Below, in pieces: positions 33,400-46,044 of a stretch of DNA of 64,000 bases. Positions within the stretch are counted from its first letter, which is position 1, and every line of letters starts with the position of its first letter. The notes beneath the pieces were generated by a model. The model did not search any database. It was not told the origin of the DNA and saw nothing but the letters and a program-made list of their open reading frames with translations. The DNA comes from Purshia tridentata (Eukaryota; Streptophyta; Magnoliopsida; Rosales; Rosaceae), in assembly GCA_003254885.1 (NCBI GenBank), contig QANT01007432.1, positions 1 through 64,000 of the forward strand, read 5' to 3'. A program made the position numbers and the translations under genes.

Positions 33400-36300
33400 T
33401 GTAACACCCCGTACCTTCCAAAGTTGTTTTGAAAAATTTTTAAAGGTTTTCAGAATTTTAATTTGGGAAGTAAAACGTTTTGGGCGTTTTTCGAATTTTA
33501 AAGTTTGACTTTTAAACTTGGGGGCAAAAAGTTGACTTTTTGTTCGGGCAAAGTTTTGGTTTTCACCTTGCGTTCGTTGGAAAGGTCTCGTTTTCACGAG
33601 TTAATAGATACGTAGCACGCGTCAAACGAAGTTACGGTTTGGAAGTTACGGGCGTGTGAAGAGAGGGACAAACTTGTAATTTTGGAAAAGTGGTTTTTAA
33701 AAGGCACAGAAACCCAGGTTTTCAGTATTTTCTCTCTCCTCCCTCTCTCGCATGCTCTCTCTCCCTTGCGACCCCTCTCTCCAACCGAAGCTTCCGCCGA
33801 CGCGTGGGGGCGCGTCTGCCGACAGCTAAAGCTGATCTTTCGCTCACCGTGCTCGCCACCTTCTCCTCTACCTTCCTGTAGCCACCTTTCAGCCCAGAAA
33901 CACTCGGAGAGAGAGACCCAAATCGCGCACAGTCAGTGTCACGACGGCAATCGCAGCGTTTTCGACGACTTCGAAGCTCGTCAAGCCCAGTTGATTGGTG
34001 TGCTCCGATTGTTCGTTGGATCGCTATAGACGGCGGATCGAGCGTGGGTTGGCCGACGGTTTTCCCAGCCGTTTTCTTCCTTTTCCGGCCACTTTTGGTC
34101 GTCGACCCAGGTTTGAGAATCGATCCACTTAACGTATTCTATGTGCTTGTGTAGTTCGTTTTTTGCTAAAGGTGAGTTTCAGTTTCGTGCAGTTGACCAC
34201 TGTTGACCCGTTGCTTGTGGTGGCGTCAGCGACCCGTTCCTAGGTTTTTTGGCCTCGGGCCAACCACCCGAACCTGTGGGTAAGTTTGGGTGAGTTTCCT
34301 TGACCTTTCGTGTGTTTTCCAGGGCCGAGCAGCCACCGTGCGTGGTGGTTCTCGCCCGTTTCAGTTGTTTAACGGACGTGTTGTGAACTCTGTTGTTTGT
34401 TGGTTGGTTGTCGGGTCTTAGCAGGTACGCTTGGCTTGGAAATTGTATTTCCGATGCCGTTGTGCTGCCGGATTTTAGAATCCGAGCAAAGGAGCCACGA
34501 AGGGCAGTTCGGTCTTCTCGCGTGGTCACTGTGAGTGAAATTAGTTTCAGTTTTGTGAGTGAACCTAAGATCAATTAATTTTCAGTTTCAGTTCAGTTAC
34601 TTGCTTGCCTTGTGTGCTTATTTGATTGGTTGCTGTTTGCTAGTTAAGGGGGGTACGGAATTAGGATTGGAAATCTCGACAGTTTAAATGTTATTTGAGG
34701 TTAAAGGTTTAAGTAAAAGATTGGAGTATCAGTGGGTATTAATTGAGGATTAAGTTGGAGTCTAAGTAAGGATCAATGGTTATTGTTTGAGGATTAGTGA
34801 GTTCCAGTTGGAGATTTTAGTTGGATTCCAGGTCAGGATCTTGTGGACTAATTCGTGGTGATTTTCAGTTAGAGGTTAAATTGAGGATAATTGAGGTATT
34901 ACTGATCACAGTGAATCTTGTTTGGTTTAGAGGTTTTGGTGACCAAATTAAGGACTATGATTTCTAGTTTGTGAACTGATTGTGATTCAAGGCATTAAGG
35001 TGGTTCTTTATTTGATTATTTTAATTGAGTTTAATTTGAGGTTTCCAGTTAGATTTCACTCATACGAGCTCTAGTGAGCTTATCGGGTTTGTGTGTAAAC
35101 CCGATGCACCTGTGGTTGGGTGCAGGGTTTGTTTTGCAAGTTAAGCAGGCTGAGGAGACAGTGGAGAGCAGACGAGGTAGTGGGACCAGCAGCATTTTAG
35201 AACTTGGTTTTACAGTTTGATTTTCATGTAAAAAGTTTTACAGCTTGGGTTTGTAAATGTTTTGTGAAATTACAGTTGTTTCAATAAATTATTTTATATT
35301 CATGGCTCACAGTTTCAGAAAAGGGCCCACAGTTTCAGTTTCAGTTGTTGTCACGTGTTTGGCCGTCGACCTAGATTTGAGAATCGATCCACTTAACGTA
35401 CTCTACGTGCTTGTGTAGTTCGTTTTTTTTCTAAACGTGAGTTTCAATTTTCGCGCAGTTGACCACTGTTGACCACCGTTGACCCGCGGCTTGTGGTGGC
35501 GTCAGCGACCCGTTCCTTGGTTTCTTGGGCTCAGGCCAACCACCTGAACCTGCGGGTTAGTTTAGGTGAGTTTTCTTGACCTTTTGTGTGTTTTCCGGGG
35601 CCGGGCAGCCACCGTGCTTGGTGGTTCCCGCCCGTTTCAGTTGTTTAATGGACCTGTTGTGAACTCTATTGTTTGTTGGGTGGTTGTCTGGTCTTAGCAG
35701 GTACGCTTGGCTTGGGAATTGTATTTCCGATGCCATTATGCTGCTGGATTTTAGAATCCGAGCAAAGGAGCCACGAAGGGCAGTTCGGTCTTCTCGCGTG
35801 GTCACTGTGAGTGAAATTAGTTTCAGTTTTGTGAGTGAACCTAAGATCAATTAATTTTCAGTTTCAGTTCAGTTACTTGCTTGCCTTGTGTGCTTATTTG
35901 ATGGGTTGCTGTTTGCTAGTTAAGGGAGGTACGGAATTAGGATTGGAAATCCCGACAGTTTAAAGGTTATTTAAGGTTAAAAGTTTAAGTAAAAGATTGG
36001 AGTATCAATGGGTATTAATTGAGGATTAAGTTGGATTCTAAGTAAGGATCAATGGTTATTGTTTGAGGATTAGTGAGTTCCAGTTGGAGATTTTAGTTGG
36101 ATTCCAGGTCAGGATCTTGTGGACTAATTCGAGGTGATTTTCAGTTAGAGGTTAAATTAAGGATAATTGAGGTATTACTGATCACAGTGAATCTTGTTTG
36201 GTTTAGAGGTTTTGGTGACCAAATTAAGGACTGTGATTTCTGGTTTGTGAACTGATTGTGATTCGAGGCATTAAGGTGGTTCTTGATTTGATTATTTTAA

Positions 36301-37931
36301 TTGAGTTTAATTTGAGGTTTCCAGTTAGATTTCACTCATACGAGCTCTAGTGAGCTTACCGGGTTTGTGTGTAAACCCGGTGCACCTATGGTTGGGTGCA
36401 GGGTTTGTTTTGCAGGTTAAGCAGGCTAAGGAGACAGTGGAGAGAAGACGAGGCAGTGGGACCAGCAGCATTTTAGAACTTGGTTTTACAGTTTGATTTT
36501 CATGTAAAAAGTTTGACAACTTGGTTTTGTAAACGTTTTGTGAAATTACAGTTGTTTCAGTAAATTATTTTATATTCATGGCTCACAGTTTCAGAAAAAG
36601 GCCCACAGTTTCAGTTTCAGTTGTTGTCACGTGTTTGGCCGTCGACCCAGGTTTGAGAATCGATCCATTTAACGTACTCTACGTGCCTGTGTAGTTCGTT
36701 TTTTGCTAAACGTGAATTTCAGTTTTCGTGCAGTTGACCACCGTTGACCCGCTGCTTGTGGTGGCGTCAGCGACTTGTTCCTTGGTTTTTTGGCCTCGGG
36801 CCAACCACCCAAACCGTGGGTAAGTTTGGGTGAGTTTCCTTGACCTTTCGTGTGTTTTTCGGGGCTGGGCAGCCACCGTGCGTGGTGGTTCCCCCCCGTT
36901 TCAGTTGTTTAAGGGACCTGTTGTGAACTCTGTTGTTTGTTGGTTGGTTGTCCGGTCTTAACAGGTACGCTTGGCTCGGGAATTGTATTTCCGATGCCGT
37001 TATGCTGCCGGATTTTAGAATCCGAGCAAAGGAGCCACGAAGGGCAGTTCGGTCTTCTCGCGTGGTCACTGTGAGTGAAATTAGTTTCAGTTTTGTGAGT
37101 GAACCTAAGATCAATTAATTTTCAGTTTCAGTTCAGTTACTTGCTTGCCTTGTGTGCTTATTTGATTGGTTGTTGTTTGCTAGTTAAGGGGGGTACGGAA
37201 TTAGGATTGGAAATCCCGATAGTTTAAAGGTTATTTAAGATTAAAGGTTTAAGAAAAAGATTGGAGTATCAGTGGGTATTAATTGAGGATTAAGTTGGAT
37301 TCTAAGTAAGGATCAATGGTTATTGTTTGAGGATTAGTGAGTTCCAGTTGGAGATTTTAGTTGGATTCCAGGTCAGGATCTTGTGGACTAATTCGAGGTG
37401 ATTTTCAGTTAGAGGTTAAATTGAGGATAATTGAGGTATTACTAATCACAGTGAATCTTGTTTGGTTTAGAGGTTTTGGTGACCAAATTAAGGACTGTGA
37501 TTTCTAGTTTGTGAACTGATTGTGATTTGAGGCATTAAGTTGGTTCTTTATTTGATTATTTTAATTGAGTTTAATTTGAGGTTTCCAGTTAGATTTCACT
37601 CATACGAGCTCTAGTGAGCTTACTAGGTTTGTGTGTAAACCCGGTGCACCTGTGGTTGGGTGCAGGGTTTGTTTTGCAGGTTAAGCAGGCTGAGTAGACA
37701 GTGGAGAGAAGACGAGGCAGTGGGACCAGCAGCATTTTAGAACTTGGTTTTACAGTTTGATTTTCATGTAAAAAGTTTTACAGCTTGGTTTTGTAAACGT
37801 TTTGTGAAATTACAGTTGTTTTAGTAAATTATTTTATATTCATGGCTCACAGTTTCAGAAAAGGACCCACAGTTTCAGGAAACAATTTCAGTTTCAGTTG
37901 TTTTCACGTGCCCGAGGGTCGGGGCATGACA
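33400..37931 (+). mobile_element. Solo LTR of family B with internal triplication (4532 bp)
   Basis: Begins TGTAACACCCCGTACC, ends GGGGCATGACA, and is flanked by CCTTA on both sides (33395-33399 and 37932-37936). No internal retroelement DNA is present, so it is a solo LTR. It is 2.6 kb longer than LTR-B at 30394 because a ~1.27-kb segment is present three times in tandem. Confidence 0.9.
34094..37910 (+). repeat. Three tandem ~1.27-kb units inside LTR-B
   Basis: Units 34094-35357 (1264 bp), 35358-36633 (1276 bp) and 36634-37910 (1277 bp). Each starts at TTTGG(T/C)CGTCGACC and ends at CACGTG, close to the LTR 3' end. They are nearly identical to one another. Each carries the GTACGCTTGGCT block, the double hairpin and CACGTG. 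Confidence 0.95.
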
Positions 37932-39240
37932 CCTTAAATGTGAGAACTAATAGCATATTTATCTTTTTCTTATAGGGACTACACCCGAGACTGAGGGCGA
38001 CCCAGCCGAGCAACGAGACTAGACTCCTTGACAGTGAGTGGACTTTGTCTTATTTAAAGTTTATCAAATTTAATTCGAATCTTATTTTCTTATGAATTGC
38101 TTGGTTGTGAATGTCAATTATCGATATTGATTTTGGGATTTTGAGTGTTATTAAATGAGTTATACGGATTGATATTTTTATCAATTTATTTGATTGAGGC
38201 TTCTGTGAAAATAATTTAAAGGATGGTTTCCTTAAACAATTATTGATTTTCTCGTTAATTTTAAGGAAGTTTTGAACTGAGTTATACAATTCCGATTGGA
38301 GTGATTGAGAACAGTTGGTTTTGAATTTTATTCTGCACCCATTTAGTAACCGTTCTATATACTGGAATTATATAGGTCTTTGGGACCCATCACGGCACAC
38401 ACATAGGCTTTAGGCCGTGTGCCGGGATACTTTGCTCTTTGGGGGTGGCCTTGCGTGCATGTACGGCAGATCAGTGGCCCTGCATGTGTATGACAGATCA
38501 TGACTCTACACATGTACGGCAGGTTATCGCCCTGCATGCGTACGGCAGGCTATGGGCCCTGCGCATGTATGGCAGGCTGTACGGGTGATTTTGGGAGCGA
38601 ATAAAAAAATTGATTTAAAATTTAAAATTTTCTTATGCAAGGAAACTTTATTGTTTTTGCAAAATAGAATTTCCGCTATTTGAAGGCAAATAATTGCAAA
38701 ATATTCGTGCTAGTTTTTGTAAATGATGGGTAAAGGAAATTAATAAATTCGTTTTAAAAACTGGGGGTTTTCATGGAGAGCTTGTGAGGTCTTTGTGTAA
38801 ATCTTTCGGTTGATTTTAAAAGTTTATTATATTTTTGTCCACTCACTAGATTGTCTCACTTTTACCTTTGCGTTACCTTGTTTTAAATTTCCCTTAGGTA
38901 ACTGCGGTCGTCGAGCAGAGATACGTTGAGGATACCCTAGATTTTGAAACTTGTAAATTCTCTTCTTTTGTTCTTAATTAGTTATGCTACTTAAGGTGAT
39001 TAGACTGTAATGGTGTATATAACACTTTTAGTAGCAAAAATGTTACCTTAGTTTCCTTTTATTATGATTTCGGGTCGGAGACCCTTGCTTGTGGTAGAGG
39101 GGCTGGCTTAGAAGTGTGTTTTACAAGTTTTCTAAGTAAGGGTTAGTCCAATTTCAAGGGAGGTTCTGCCGAATTTTTGGTTTCCAATTCCCGCAGGATC
39201 ACTCCGAGTTCCAGGGTGGAAGTTGGAGAGGGTCCTGTCA
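37932..39240 (+). repeat. 3' LTR of chromovirus A, piece 3
   Basis: Resumes at CCTTAAATGTGAG and aligns with 20668-21995 of the 5' LTR. It includes the stem-loop at 38393-38424 and five 27-bp units at about 38445-38580, and ends GGGTCCTGTCA. Confidence 0.9.
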
Positions 39241-41105
39241 CACGCCCCGATGTCGGGTACATGTAAAACAACTAAATCTGAAAACTGTCAAGCCTTTTTG
39301 AAGCTATGAGCCATGAACGTAAAACAATTTATAAAACAAGTGTTCGCTCACAAAAACACATTTATATAAAACCAAAGTATAAAACAAGGTTTCTGAAACA
39401 CTGGTGGTCCCATTGCCTCGTCTTCTTTCCACTGTCTCCTCAGTCTGCTTAATCTGCAAAACAAACCTTGCACCCAACCAAAGGTGCACTGAGTTTAAAC
39501 ACAAACCCGATAAGCTCACTAGAGCTCGTATGAGTGAAATCTACTGTAAGCCCAACAATAATTACTAATCCAATAATTCCCCAAAGCAATTATAAACTTT
39601 TAGCATTAAATTACATAATCCACAAATCATCAATCGAATAAACGATCAAATCACAAACCACCTTAACCCTCGAACCGAAATCAATCCACAAACCAGCAAT
39701 CAAATACCTCAAGTAAACCTCAATCCTCAATTTATCCCTGAAGCTGGAAATCACCTCAAATTAATCCACAAGATCCTTACTTGGAATCCCACTAAATCGT
39801 CCAATAACTTAGAATCCTCAACATCCATCAAGTACCAACTTAAATCTCAATTCCCAAGACAACCTCAAACCCTTTAGGATTCCCAATCCTAGTCCATATC
39901 CACTTAACTAGCAACCAACAAACAAGCAGACAAAGCAAACAAGTAACTGAACTTAAAATTCCACTCACTGTGACCACGTGAAAAGACCGAATTGCCCTTC
40001 GTAGCTCCTTTGCTTGGATTCTAAAATTCGGCAGCACAACAGCATCAGAAATACAAATTTTCGAGCCAAGGGTACCTGTTAAGACCAGACAACCAACAAC
40101 CATAACAGGGTACACAAAGGACTCGTTAAACAACTGAAACGGGTGGGAACCACCACACACAGTGGGTTCCCGGCCTTGGAAAACACTCAAAAGTCAAGAA
40201 AACTCACCCACGGGTTCAAGTGATTGGCCTGAGGCCAAAAACCAGGAAAAAGAGTCACTGGCACCACCACACGCGGCAGGACCCGCGGTGGTCAAAGGCG
40301 GTCAACCTGCCAAAAACCAAAACCTCTTCTGTCAAAACGGATTGCACAGGCACGTAGAGGACGTTAAGTGGACCAAAACTCAAACCTGGATCGACAACCA
40401 AAAGTGGCCGGAAAAGGAAGGAATTCACCGGAAAAGCCGTCGGCACACCCACCTTCGATTTGCCACTTACAAAGCTCCGATGAATGATCGGAGGACACCA
40501 CCGTGACGAGCTCGACGAGGGGAAAAGATCTGGGCAAGTGGGAGGTAGCGCCATCGTCTAAAAAGGAAGATCGCCGCCTGTGACTCCCATTGTAGGCGAG
40601 CGAAAACTCGAGTTCTGGGCTGAACCGAGACCAGAGGAAGGTGGATGAGGGGGAGGCAACCACGATGGGCCAAAAACCAAGCCAGCCTGCCGCTGGACGC
40701 ACCCTCACATGCCAGTGGAAGGCGCGGCTAGAGGAGTGTCGCGAGAAAAAGGGAGACTGCGGGAGAGGAGAGAGAAAATGAGGAATTTCTTGGTTTTTGT
40801 GCTTTTAAAAACAACTTTTTCAAATTTACAAGTTTGTCCCTCCCTTCGCAGGTCCGTAACTTCCAAACCGTAGCTCTGTTTGACGCGTGCTTCGTGTTTA
40901 CGAACTTGTGAGAATGAGGCCTTTCCAACGGACCCAAAGTCAACACAAAAACTTGCTCAAACTAAAAATCAACTTTTGCCCCAAGTTTAAAATCAAACTT
41001 TAAAATTAGAAAAAGGCCCAAAATGCTCTACTTCTCCAAACAAAAATCCCAAAATTCCTTTAAAAAGCTTTTCAAAAGAACCTTTAAAAATTACGGGGTC
41101 TTACA
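39236..41105 (-). mobile_element. Family-B LTR, minus strand
   Basis: Left end TGTCACACGCCCCGATG, right end GGGGTCTTACA, both reverse complements of B LTR ends. The TGTCA at 39236-39240 is shared with the end of the chromovirus 3' LTR. No target duplication is visible, so the junction looks recombinational. Confidence 0.8.
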
Positions 41106-41157
41106 TTGATGTTTGAGAACTAAAGTATCTCACTACAATTAAGTTTTGTTTAGTTGG
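41106..41157. other. Short linker after LTR-B
   Basis: AT-rich, with no recognised feature. The sequence does not continue the satellite, so the original right flank of chromovirus A is not here. Confidence 0.4.
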
Positions 41158-41304
41158 AATGATGCAGTGGTGCCAATGGTGGAAGTTGCAGTAGCCCTAG
41201 TGCTTGTGGACCAATTAGTGGCACAATATGGACAATGTAATCTATTTTCCCCCAATCTAGTTCTACAAAAACCACTATCATTGCCAAAGGGAGAGGAAGG
41301 CTAG
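41158..41304 (+). pseudogene. Chorismate synthase C-terminal fragment (host-like)
   Basis: A frame of about 48 codons reads VVPMVEVAVALVLVDQLVAQ, then YGQCNLFSPNL and LQKPLSLPKGEE before TAG (41302-41304). VPMVE...VALVLVDQL...QCNLF resembles my recollection of the C-terminus of plant chorismate synthase, the last shikimate-pathway enzyme, in the plastid. Only the final ~45 residues are present, with no upstream exon. It may be a captured fragment, a truncated host gene remnant or a processed copy. The identification rests on motif memory. Confidence 0.5.
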
Positions 41305-42902
41305 GTAGCTGCTTTGCTCAATTAAAAGTTTACAAAACTACTAATGCATTGTCTACATTTTGAATCATGTAGTGAATATTCATTCTCATGAAACAGCCAC
41401 ATGTGTGGGATGGCAAGTAAAAAAAAAATTTGGTTCTATGAATTTTGTGGTGGTTTTAAGATGATATGGATTAATTAGTTTTGAAGATGCATATAGATGT
41501 TGTAACTGTTCATTCACATTTTATTTTTTATTTTTTTTTTGGTAAGATGAACATGATGCATTTACTAGTAGTTTGTTTGTGGGACATAATTATTTTCATA
41601 TGGTTTATGTCGTTTATATTCTTTGAGAAATATTTGTGCTTAGCAATTCTTTTTGTTTGAAAAATAATTTAATTCGTGGAGTTTTGTTGGCAGTTGAAGA
41701 TTAAGCCTTGGTCTCTGCATCATTTTCTAGTGGTCCAAAAACTTGTATTTATAGAGTTCTTCAGGTATACTCAATCCTTTAGTAGGGGATGCTACATATT
41801 TTATGCATAGAGCCAATGTTATGAAGAGTTCTCTGATTCATTTAAAGTAGCTTCCAATTGAAAGGGAGAATGTTATTGACTGCATTGTTCTTTTGTGCAA
41901 ATAATTGAGGGAATTTCTGAAACCAATCAATTGAATCTGGTATCCTTTTTCTTTTTCTTTTTTTAATCTTTTGCATTTCATTGAATAATAGTTTAACTTT
42001 TCAAATCAATAAATTATGTAACTTCAATAATTTGTGCCAATATCGTACTTAATTTTGAGGAAGACTAGTCTAAAATGAGTGCATGGCTTTCAATTTTTGT
42101 AATAAGTATGCAAAGTACTTTTCTAAAGCATCATGTGAATGTATTGAAATCTTGTAAGTTGATTAAGTGCAGTCTCAGGTCATTATAGGCATTATCCAAT
42201 TAATAACAATGTTGCTATAACTGAGCTCCTTATTAAAGCAGTTAGAGCACAAAATGCTTTGGTTGTCGGTCCATCTCCACCAAAGGCACAATGAGTAGTC
42301 CCTTGCTCTCTCGGTTCTTTATTCTCTTATCATCTTTATGGAAGGTCATTGGGGGCTGCAATGGTTTTTCATTTTTTTATTTTATCTATGTTGTACATAT
42401 ATTGACTTGGTCAAGGAATTTTTTTTTGTAAGGGAGGAGTAGTATGCATGTACTTTTTTGATATATTATGACTTTGTAAATTGAAAAGGTTGATAATATT
42501 ACTGATTATTTTTTATCTAGATGATAACAAGTAAATAATACAACAGATTCTCTGTCAAAAGTGTTGTATGTACTTTAACTTAGAATGGTTTAATATAAGA
42601 AATCATTGTCTAATCCATAAGCATACCATGAAATCCTTAAAAAATTGTTGTACTAAATAATTTCATGCAATAGTTTCTAAAACAAAATCATATGTATCAA
42701 AAAATTCTAGACATCTAAATAAACTTGAAATAAATAGGCCACACAACGGTTATATACGAAAAACTGAAGTTCTTAATAACGTTTTGCAATAGCTATATTT
42801 ATAAACCAATGTATAAATAGTTACTCAACAATAGTTTTCTCTAAACTATTGAGTTTTAAAGATATATACACAACGGTTTTACATGCAAAACTATTGTGTT
42901 AA
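41305..42902. other. AT-rich region, possible DNA-transposon end
   Basis: No clear gene. A short frame at 42185-42294 reads ITELLIKAVRAQNALVVGPS and ends at a stop; I do not recognise it. From about 42640 to 42900 there are repeated CAATAGTTTT / AAAACTATTG and ACAACGGTT motifs in both orientations, resembling subterminal repeats of a DNA transposon whose terminus was lost when the next LTR inserted. Confidence 0.4.
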
Positions 42903-44732
42903 TGACAAGACCGCCCCGGAGTTTAAAATGCCTTACCCAAAAACAAGATATGCCTTGTCATAACTCAATAAAAACCAGAAAATCCCAACAAATAATCTCC
43001 AAACAAAAATGTAATCAAAACAACAAACAAACCCAAAGTGGTCACCTCAAGGTGACCTTAGAGCATATCTAAAGCAAATACATCATCTGAAAGAAATGAA
43101 TAACTGAAATAAAAAAAATGAGATTATGCCTACATAGTCTCGGATGTCAGAAGACGCAGAAGTAGCTCGACACTCAAGTGGCACGAACGGGATCCTTGTC
43201 ACCTAAGGGAGAACATTTAAAACACAAAACTATGAGATAAAACTTAATGAGTGGACAAAAAAATAATTTAAACATTCTTTTTTCAACATAAATATATTAA
43301 TATAGAACTTGTCTTTTGGATTCCCTTGTTTTAAAACTAATTCGCAAAATCATAAAATAAAACCACAAATCCCAGGTCCACCAGTCATAAATCTAAAACC
43401 TTCATAACTATACTATGTATAAATTCAAAATACTAGATATGCATATACGGTTCAAAACATTTACAAGAGTTAAAACATTAAATATAAGTAGTAGCGGTAC
43501 AAGACATTTACCAGTAGATCAAAATACTTAAAACTCACATCTAGTACCCACAAACTTTCCATTAATAAGTATACGTAGGCAAAATACGCGTACATAGATA
43601 TGGCGAACCTTTATCAATACACAAATACACGATAGTTCGCATAGATTCCCAACTTTATTAATACGCATGTAGATAGTGCACCAGGACACACGACCCAAAG
43701 CCTATATGTGTGAACCGATGGCTCCCAAAGATCTATAACCAGCCATTTACCCCCGAGTACTGTCCAGTGGTTTAAAAACCATAAACTAATATCTTCATAA
43801 ACATATTACATATACATTCTCAAAATACCGCAAGATAAATATTTGCGAATAAAAGAATTATCCAATCAAACCACAATTTCAATAGATACTTAAATAAATT
43901 CAAAACAATTTTGAAACATTTTAAAGACAAATTTGAAACCAAAAATCCACTCACAAACTTGGCGAGCAAAACGTAAGCCTCGCTAATCACCCAACTAACG
44001 GCCAACACCCAAAAACTTATCCAAAAACACTCCCAAACGTCTTGTACAAACGTGTAAGGTTCAGATTGATTCCCAAAAGCCTTAAAATAAGGAAAAGAAC
44101 ATTTTTGGTCACTGGCCGGTCCAGCACCGGCGCACGTGGCCGTGCCGGCGTCGGTCACTGGAAAGTTGACTTTTTCGGTGACCAACCCAAAAAATAAAGT
44201 TGAACATACCAAATCGACGAGCTTGACGAGAGAAACAACTTTTTTAACTTGGCCAAGTCCAAAAAGTGGCTCGAAAAACCCAATTTCCGTCTGAAATTTC
44301 AGTCTCTGATTTGAAAATTCAAACCTACATAAAAATTGCAAATTATATATAGTTGGAAGGCTTGAAATTTGAGGACTTTGGAAAGGGAAAAATCGAACCA
44401 AACCAAGCTTAGACGAAGCAAGAATTTAGATTTGAAACTCAGGATAGCTAAAACTTTCAGGGCTCGATTCGTCGTCCACAGTGGTCCGATTGGGACAATT
44501 TGGGTATAGATGAAAAGAGGACGAAGAGACGAACAAAACTTGACCAACCACACATCCAGCAGGTGACCCACGCATCCCCATGTGCGGCGGAAAGGTACGA
44601 CGGTGATTTTGATTGCCAGACATTATTCTCGCATGATTTTTGATTTTTTTTTTTTTAAAATGAAATTATTTTCCTATTTCTATTTTTTACCCCAAACTTA
44701 AATGCTCATAACTCCTAAACTGTAACTCCAAA
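42903..44732 (-). mobile_element. C/A-type LTR fragment, minus strand
   Basis: Left end TGACAAGACCGCCCCGGAG is a minus-strand LTR 3' end. It includes a degenerate stem-loop block near 43690-43730 and a promoter-like leader region near 44590. It stops at CTGTAACTCCAAA without reaching an LTR 5' end, because a plus-strand A LTR begins at 44733. A 193-codon open frame (43820-44401, minus) has no recognisable domain and lies within LTR sequence. Confidence 0.65.
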
Positions 44733-45994
44733 TGTAACGGCCCGTACCTTCCTAAGTAAATTCTAATAGGGCCTACAGTTGACTTTTGCTTCGAGTGGGA
44801 TTTTAATTTTGACCTTGGGTCCGTTAGGAAGGTCTTGAGCTCATGGGTTCGTTGACAAGCAGTATGTCCTGTTTTGAGCTACGGTTAGAAAGTTAGGAAC
44901 GTGTTAAGGGACCAAAAAGTTGACTTTTTAAATTGCTCGGATTTTAGATTTGACTTTGTCATGGTTGCGTAGAGCTCGACTCCACGAATTCGTAGACACG
45001 TAGCATGCGTCATTTGGAGCTACGGTTTGAGAAATACGGAGGTTTAAAGGGAGAGGCAAACTTGTAAATTAGGCGAAGTGGCTTTTGATTTCCAGAAAAT
45101 TCTGGAAATCTCTCTCTCATTCCCCGCCCCCCCCCCCCCCCCCCCCCTGNTGGGGGGGCTGTGCCTTCTCCTTTTCTCCTCTCCCCTGCGCCACACCACC
45201 TCCACAACCTAGCCTTCACCCATCGTTCTGGCTGCCCAGACCCACCGGCGACACTCTCCAGGCGCTGGCCAGCTACCCTAGTGCCTCCTCCCGCCGACCT
45301 AGTCCTCTTTCTCTCTTCTCTCTCGTTTTCTCTCACCTACGCGCTATTGGAGCCCTCAGCTCCAGCCACCTCCGACGTCTCCAAGCAGCGGGAATTGGCA
45401 GGAGAGCTTCCCTCAGGCGCCGGCCATCTTGTTCCAGCCCTTCTCCTTGCCGATCGTCACTCCCACACGCAGCGAGAAGCTCAGAAAGCTCAGCCTTGCT
45501 GCGAGCTTCCTCTGCCATTTCCAGCTGTTTCCGGCCAAGTTTGGCTTGGGTTTTAGGTGGGTTTTCTTCCCCTCGATCTAGGCTTTATTTATTCCCTCTA
45601 ATTTGGTGGTTAAATCTTGAGAAATTGTGGATGAAGAATATGGGGGTTGGAGACCCATTTCGGGTTTGGCTTGGGTTTTTAGATTTAATACAAATTGTGA
45701 GGTGTTTTGGGTAATTTCCGTAATTAGGAACCTCTAATCGAAAATTTAAACGATAAATTTGGGAAAATAGTGAGGAAATTGGAAGTTGGAAAGTTGAGGC
45801 TTAGGTGCATTTCGGGTTTTTTAGAAATCTAAGGTGTTTATGGTGATTGAATGGCAATTGGGAGTGATTTTCACCCCTATGAATAATTAATTGGTGTTTA
45901 GAATGGTTAGTTTGGAGAAATTGGAGGAATGGTGACTTTGGAGTGAAATTGGATACCTATTGGGTTTTGAAACGACACTCGAACGACCCTCGGT
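44733..45994 (+). mobile_element. Family-A LTR, 5' half only
   Basis: Begins TGTAACGGCCCGTACC and runs about 1.26 kb to GACCCTCGGT, where a second A-type LTR starts. It contains a C-rich leader with an N at 45150. The 3' half is not found downstream. Confidence 0.8.
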
Positions 45995-46044
45995 TGTAAC
46001 GACCCGTACCTTTTAATTAAATTATAATAGGGCCCAAAGTTGAC
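45995..46044 (+). mobile_element. Second family-A LTR, piece 1
   Basis: TGTAACGACCCGTACC through CCCAAAGTTGAC. It was inserted in the preceding A LTR and is itself interrupted after 50 bp. Confidence 0.8.

Larger units (their letters stand above)
19465..39240 (+). mobile_element. Ty3/gypsy chromovirus, family A (Tekay/Del-like), with nested insertions
   Basis: A complete but decayed LTR retrotransposon: 5' LTR 19465-21995, primer-binding site 21999-22010, gag-pol 22090-26989, polypurine tract up to 27027, and a 3' LTR in three pieces (27028-27220, 32352-33399, 37932-39240; about 2550 bp in total against 2531 for the 5' LTR). The C-terminal chromodomain and initiator-tRNA primer place it among plant chromoviruses; Tekay/Del is my best guess. 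The first ~190 bp of the two LTRs differ at about 13 positions by hand count, mostly transitions. The left flank is satellite (CACCTAA). The right flank is a family-B LTR, so the 3' target duplication is lost. Confidence 0.9.

Noticed and set aside
34393-37118. Repeated ~61-codon open frames (MFVGWLSGL type) as a microprotein family
   Set aside because: They fall in a conserved LTR block that is interrupted or altered in minus-strand copies; conservation is better explained at the DNA or RNA level.
43820-44401. 193-codon open frame on the minus strand
   Set aside because: It lies inside an LTR-type segment, has no recognisable domain, and is hydrophobic low-complexity translation of AT-rich DNA.
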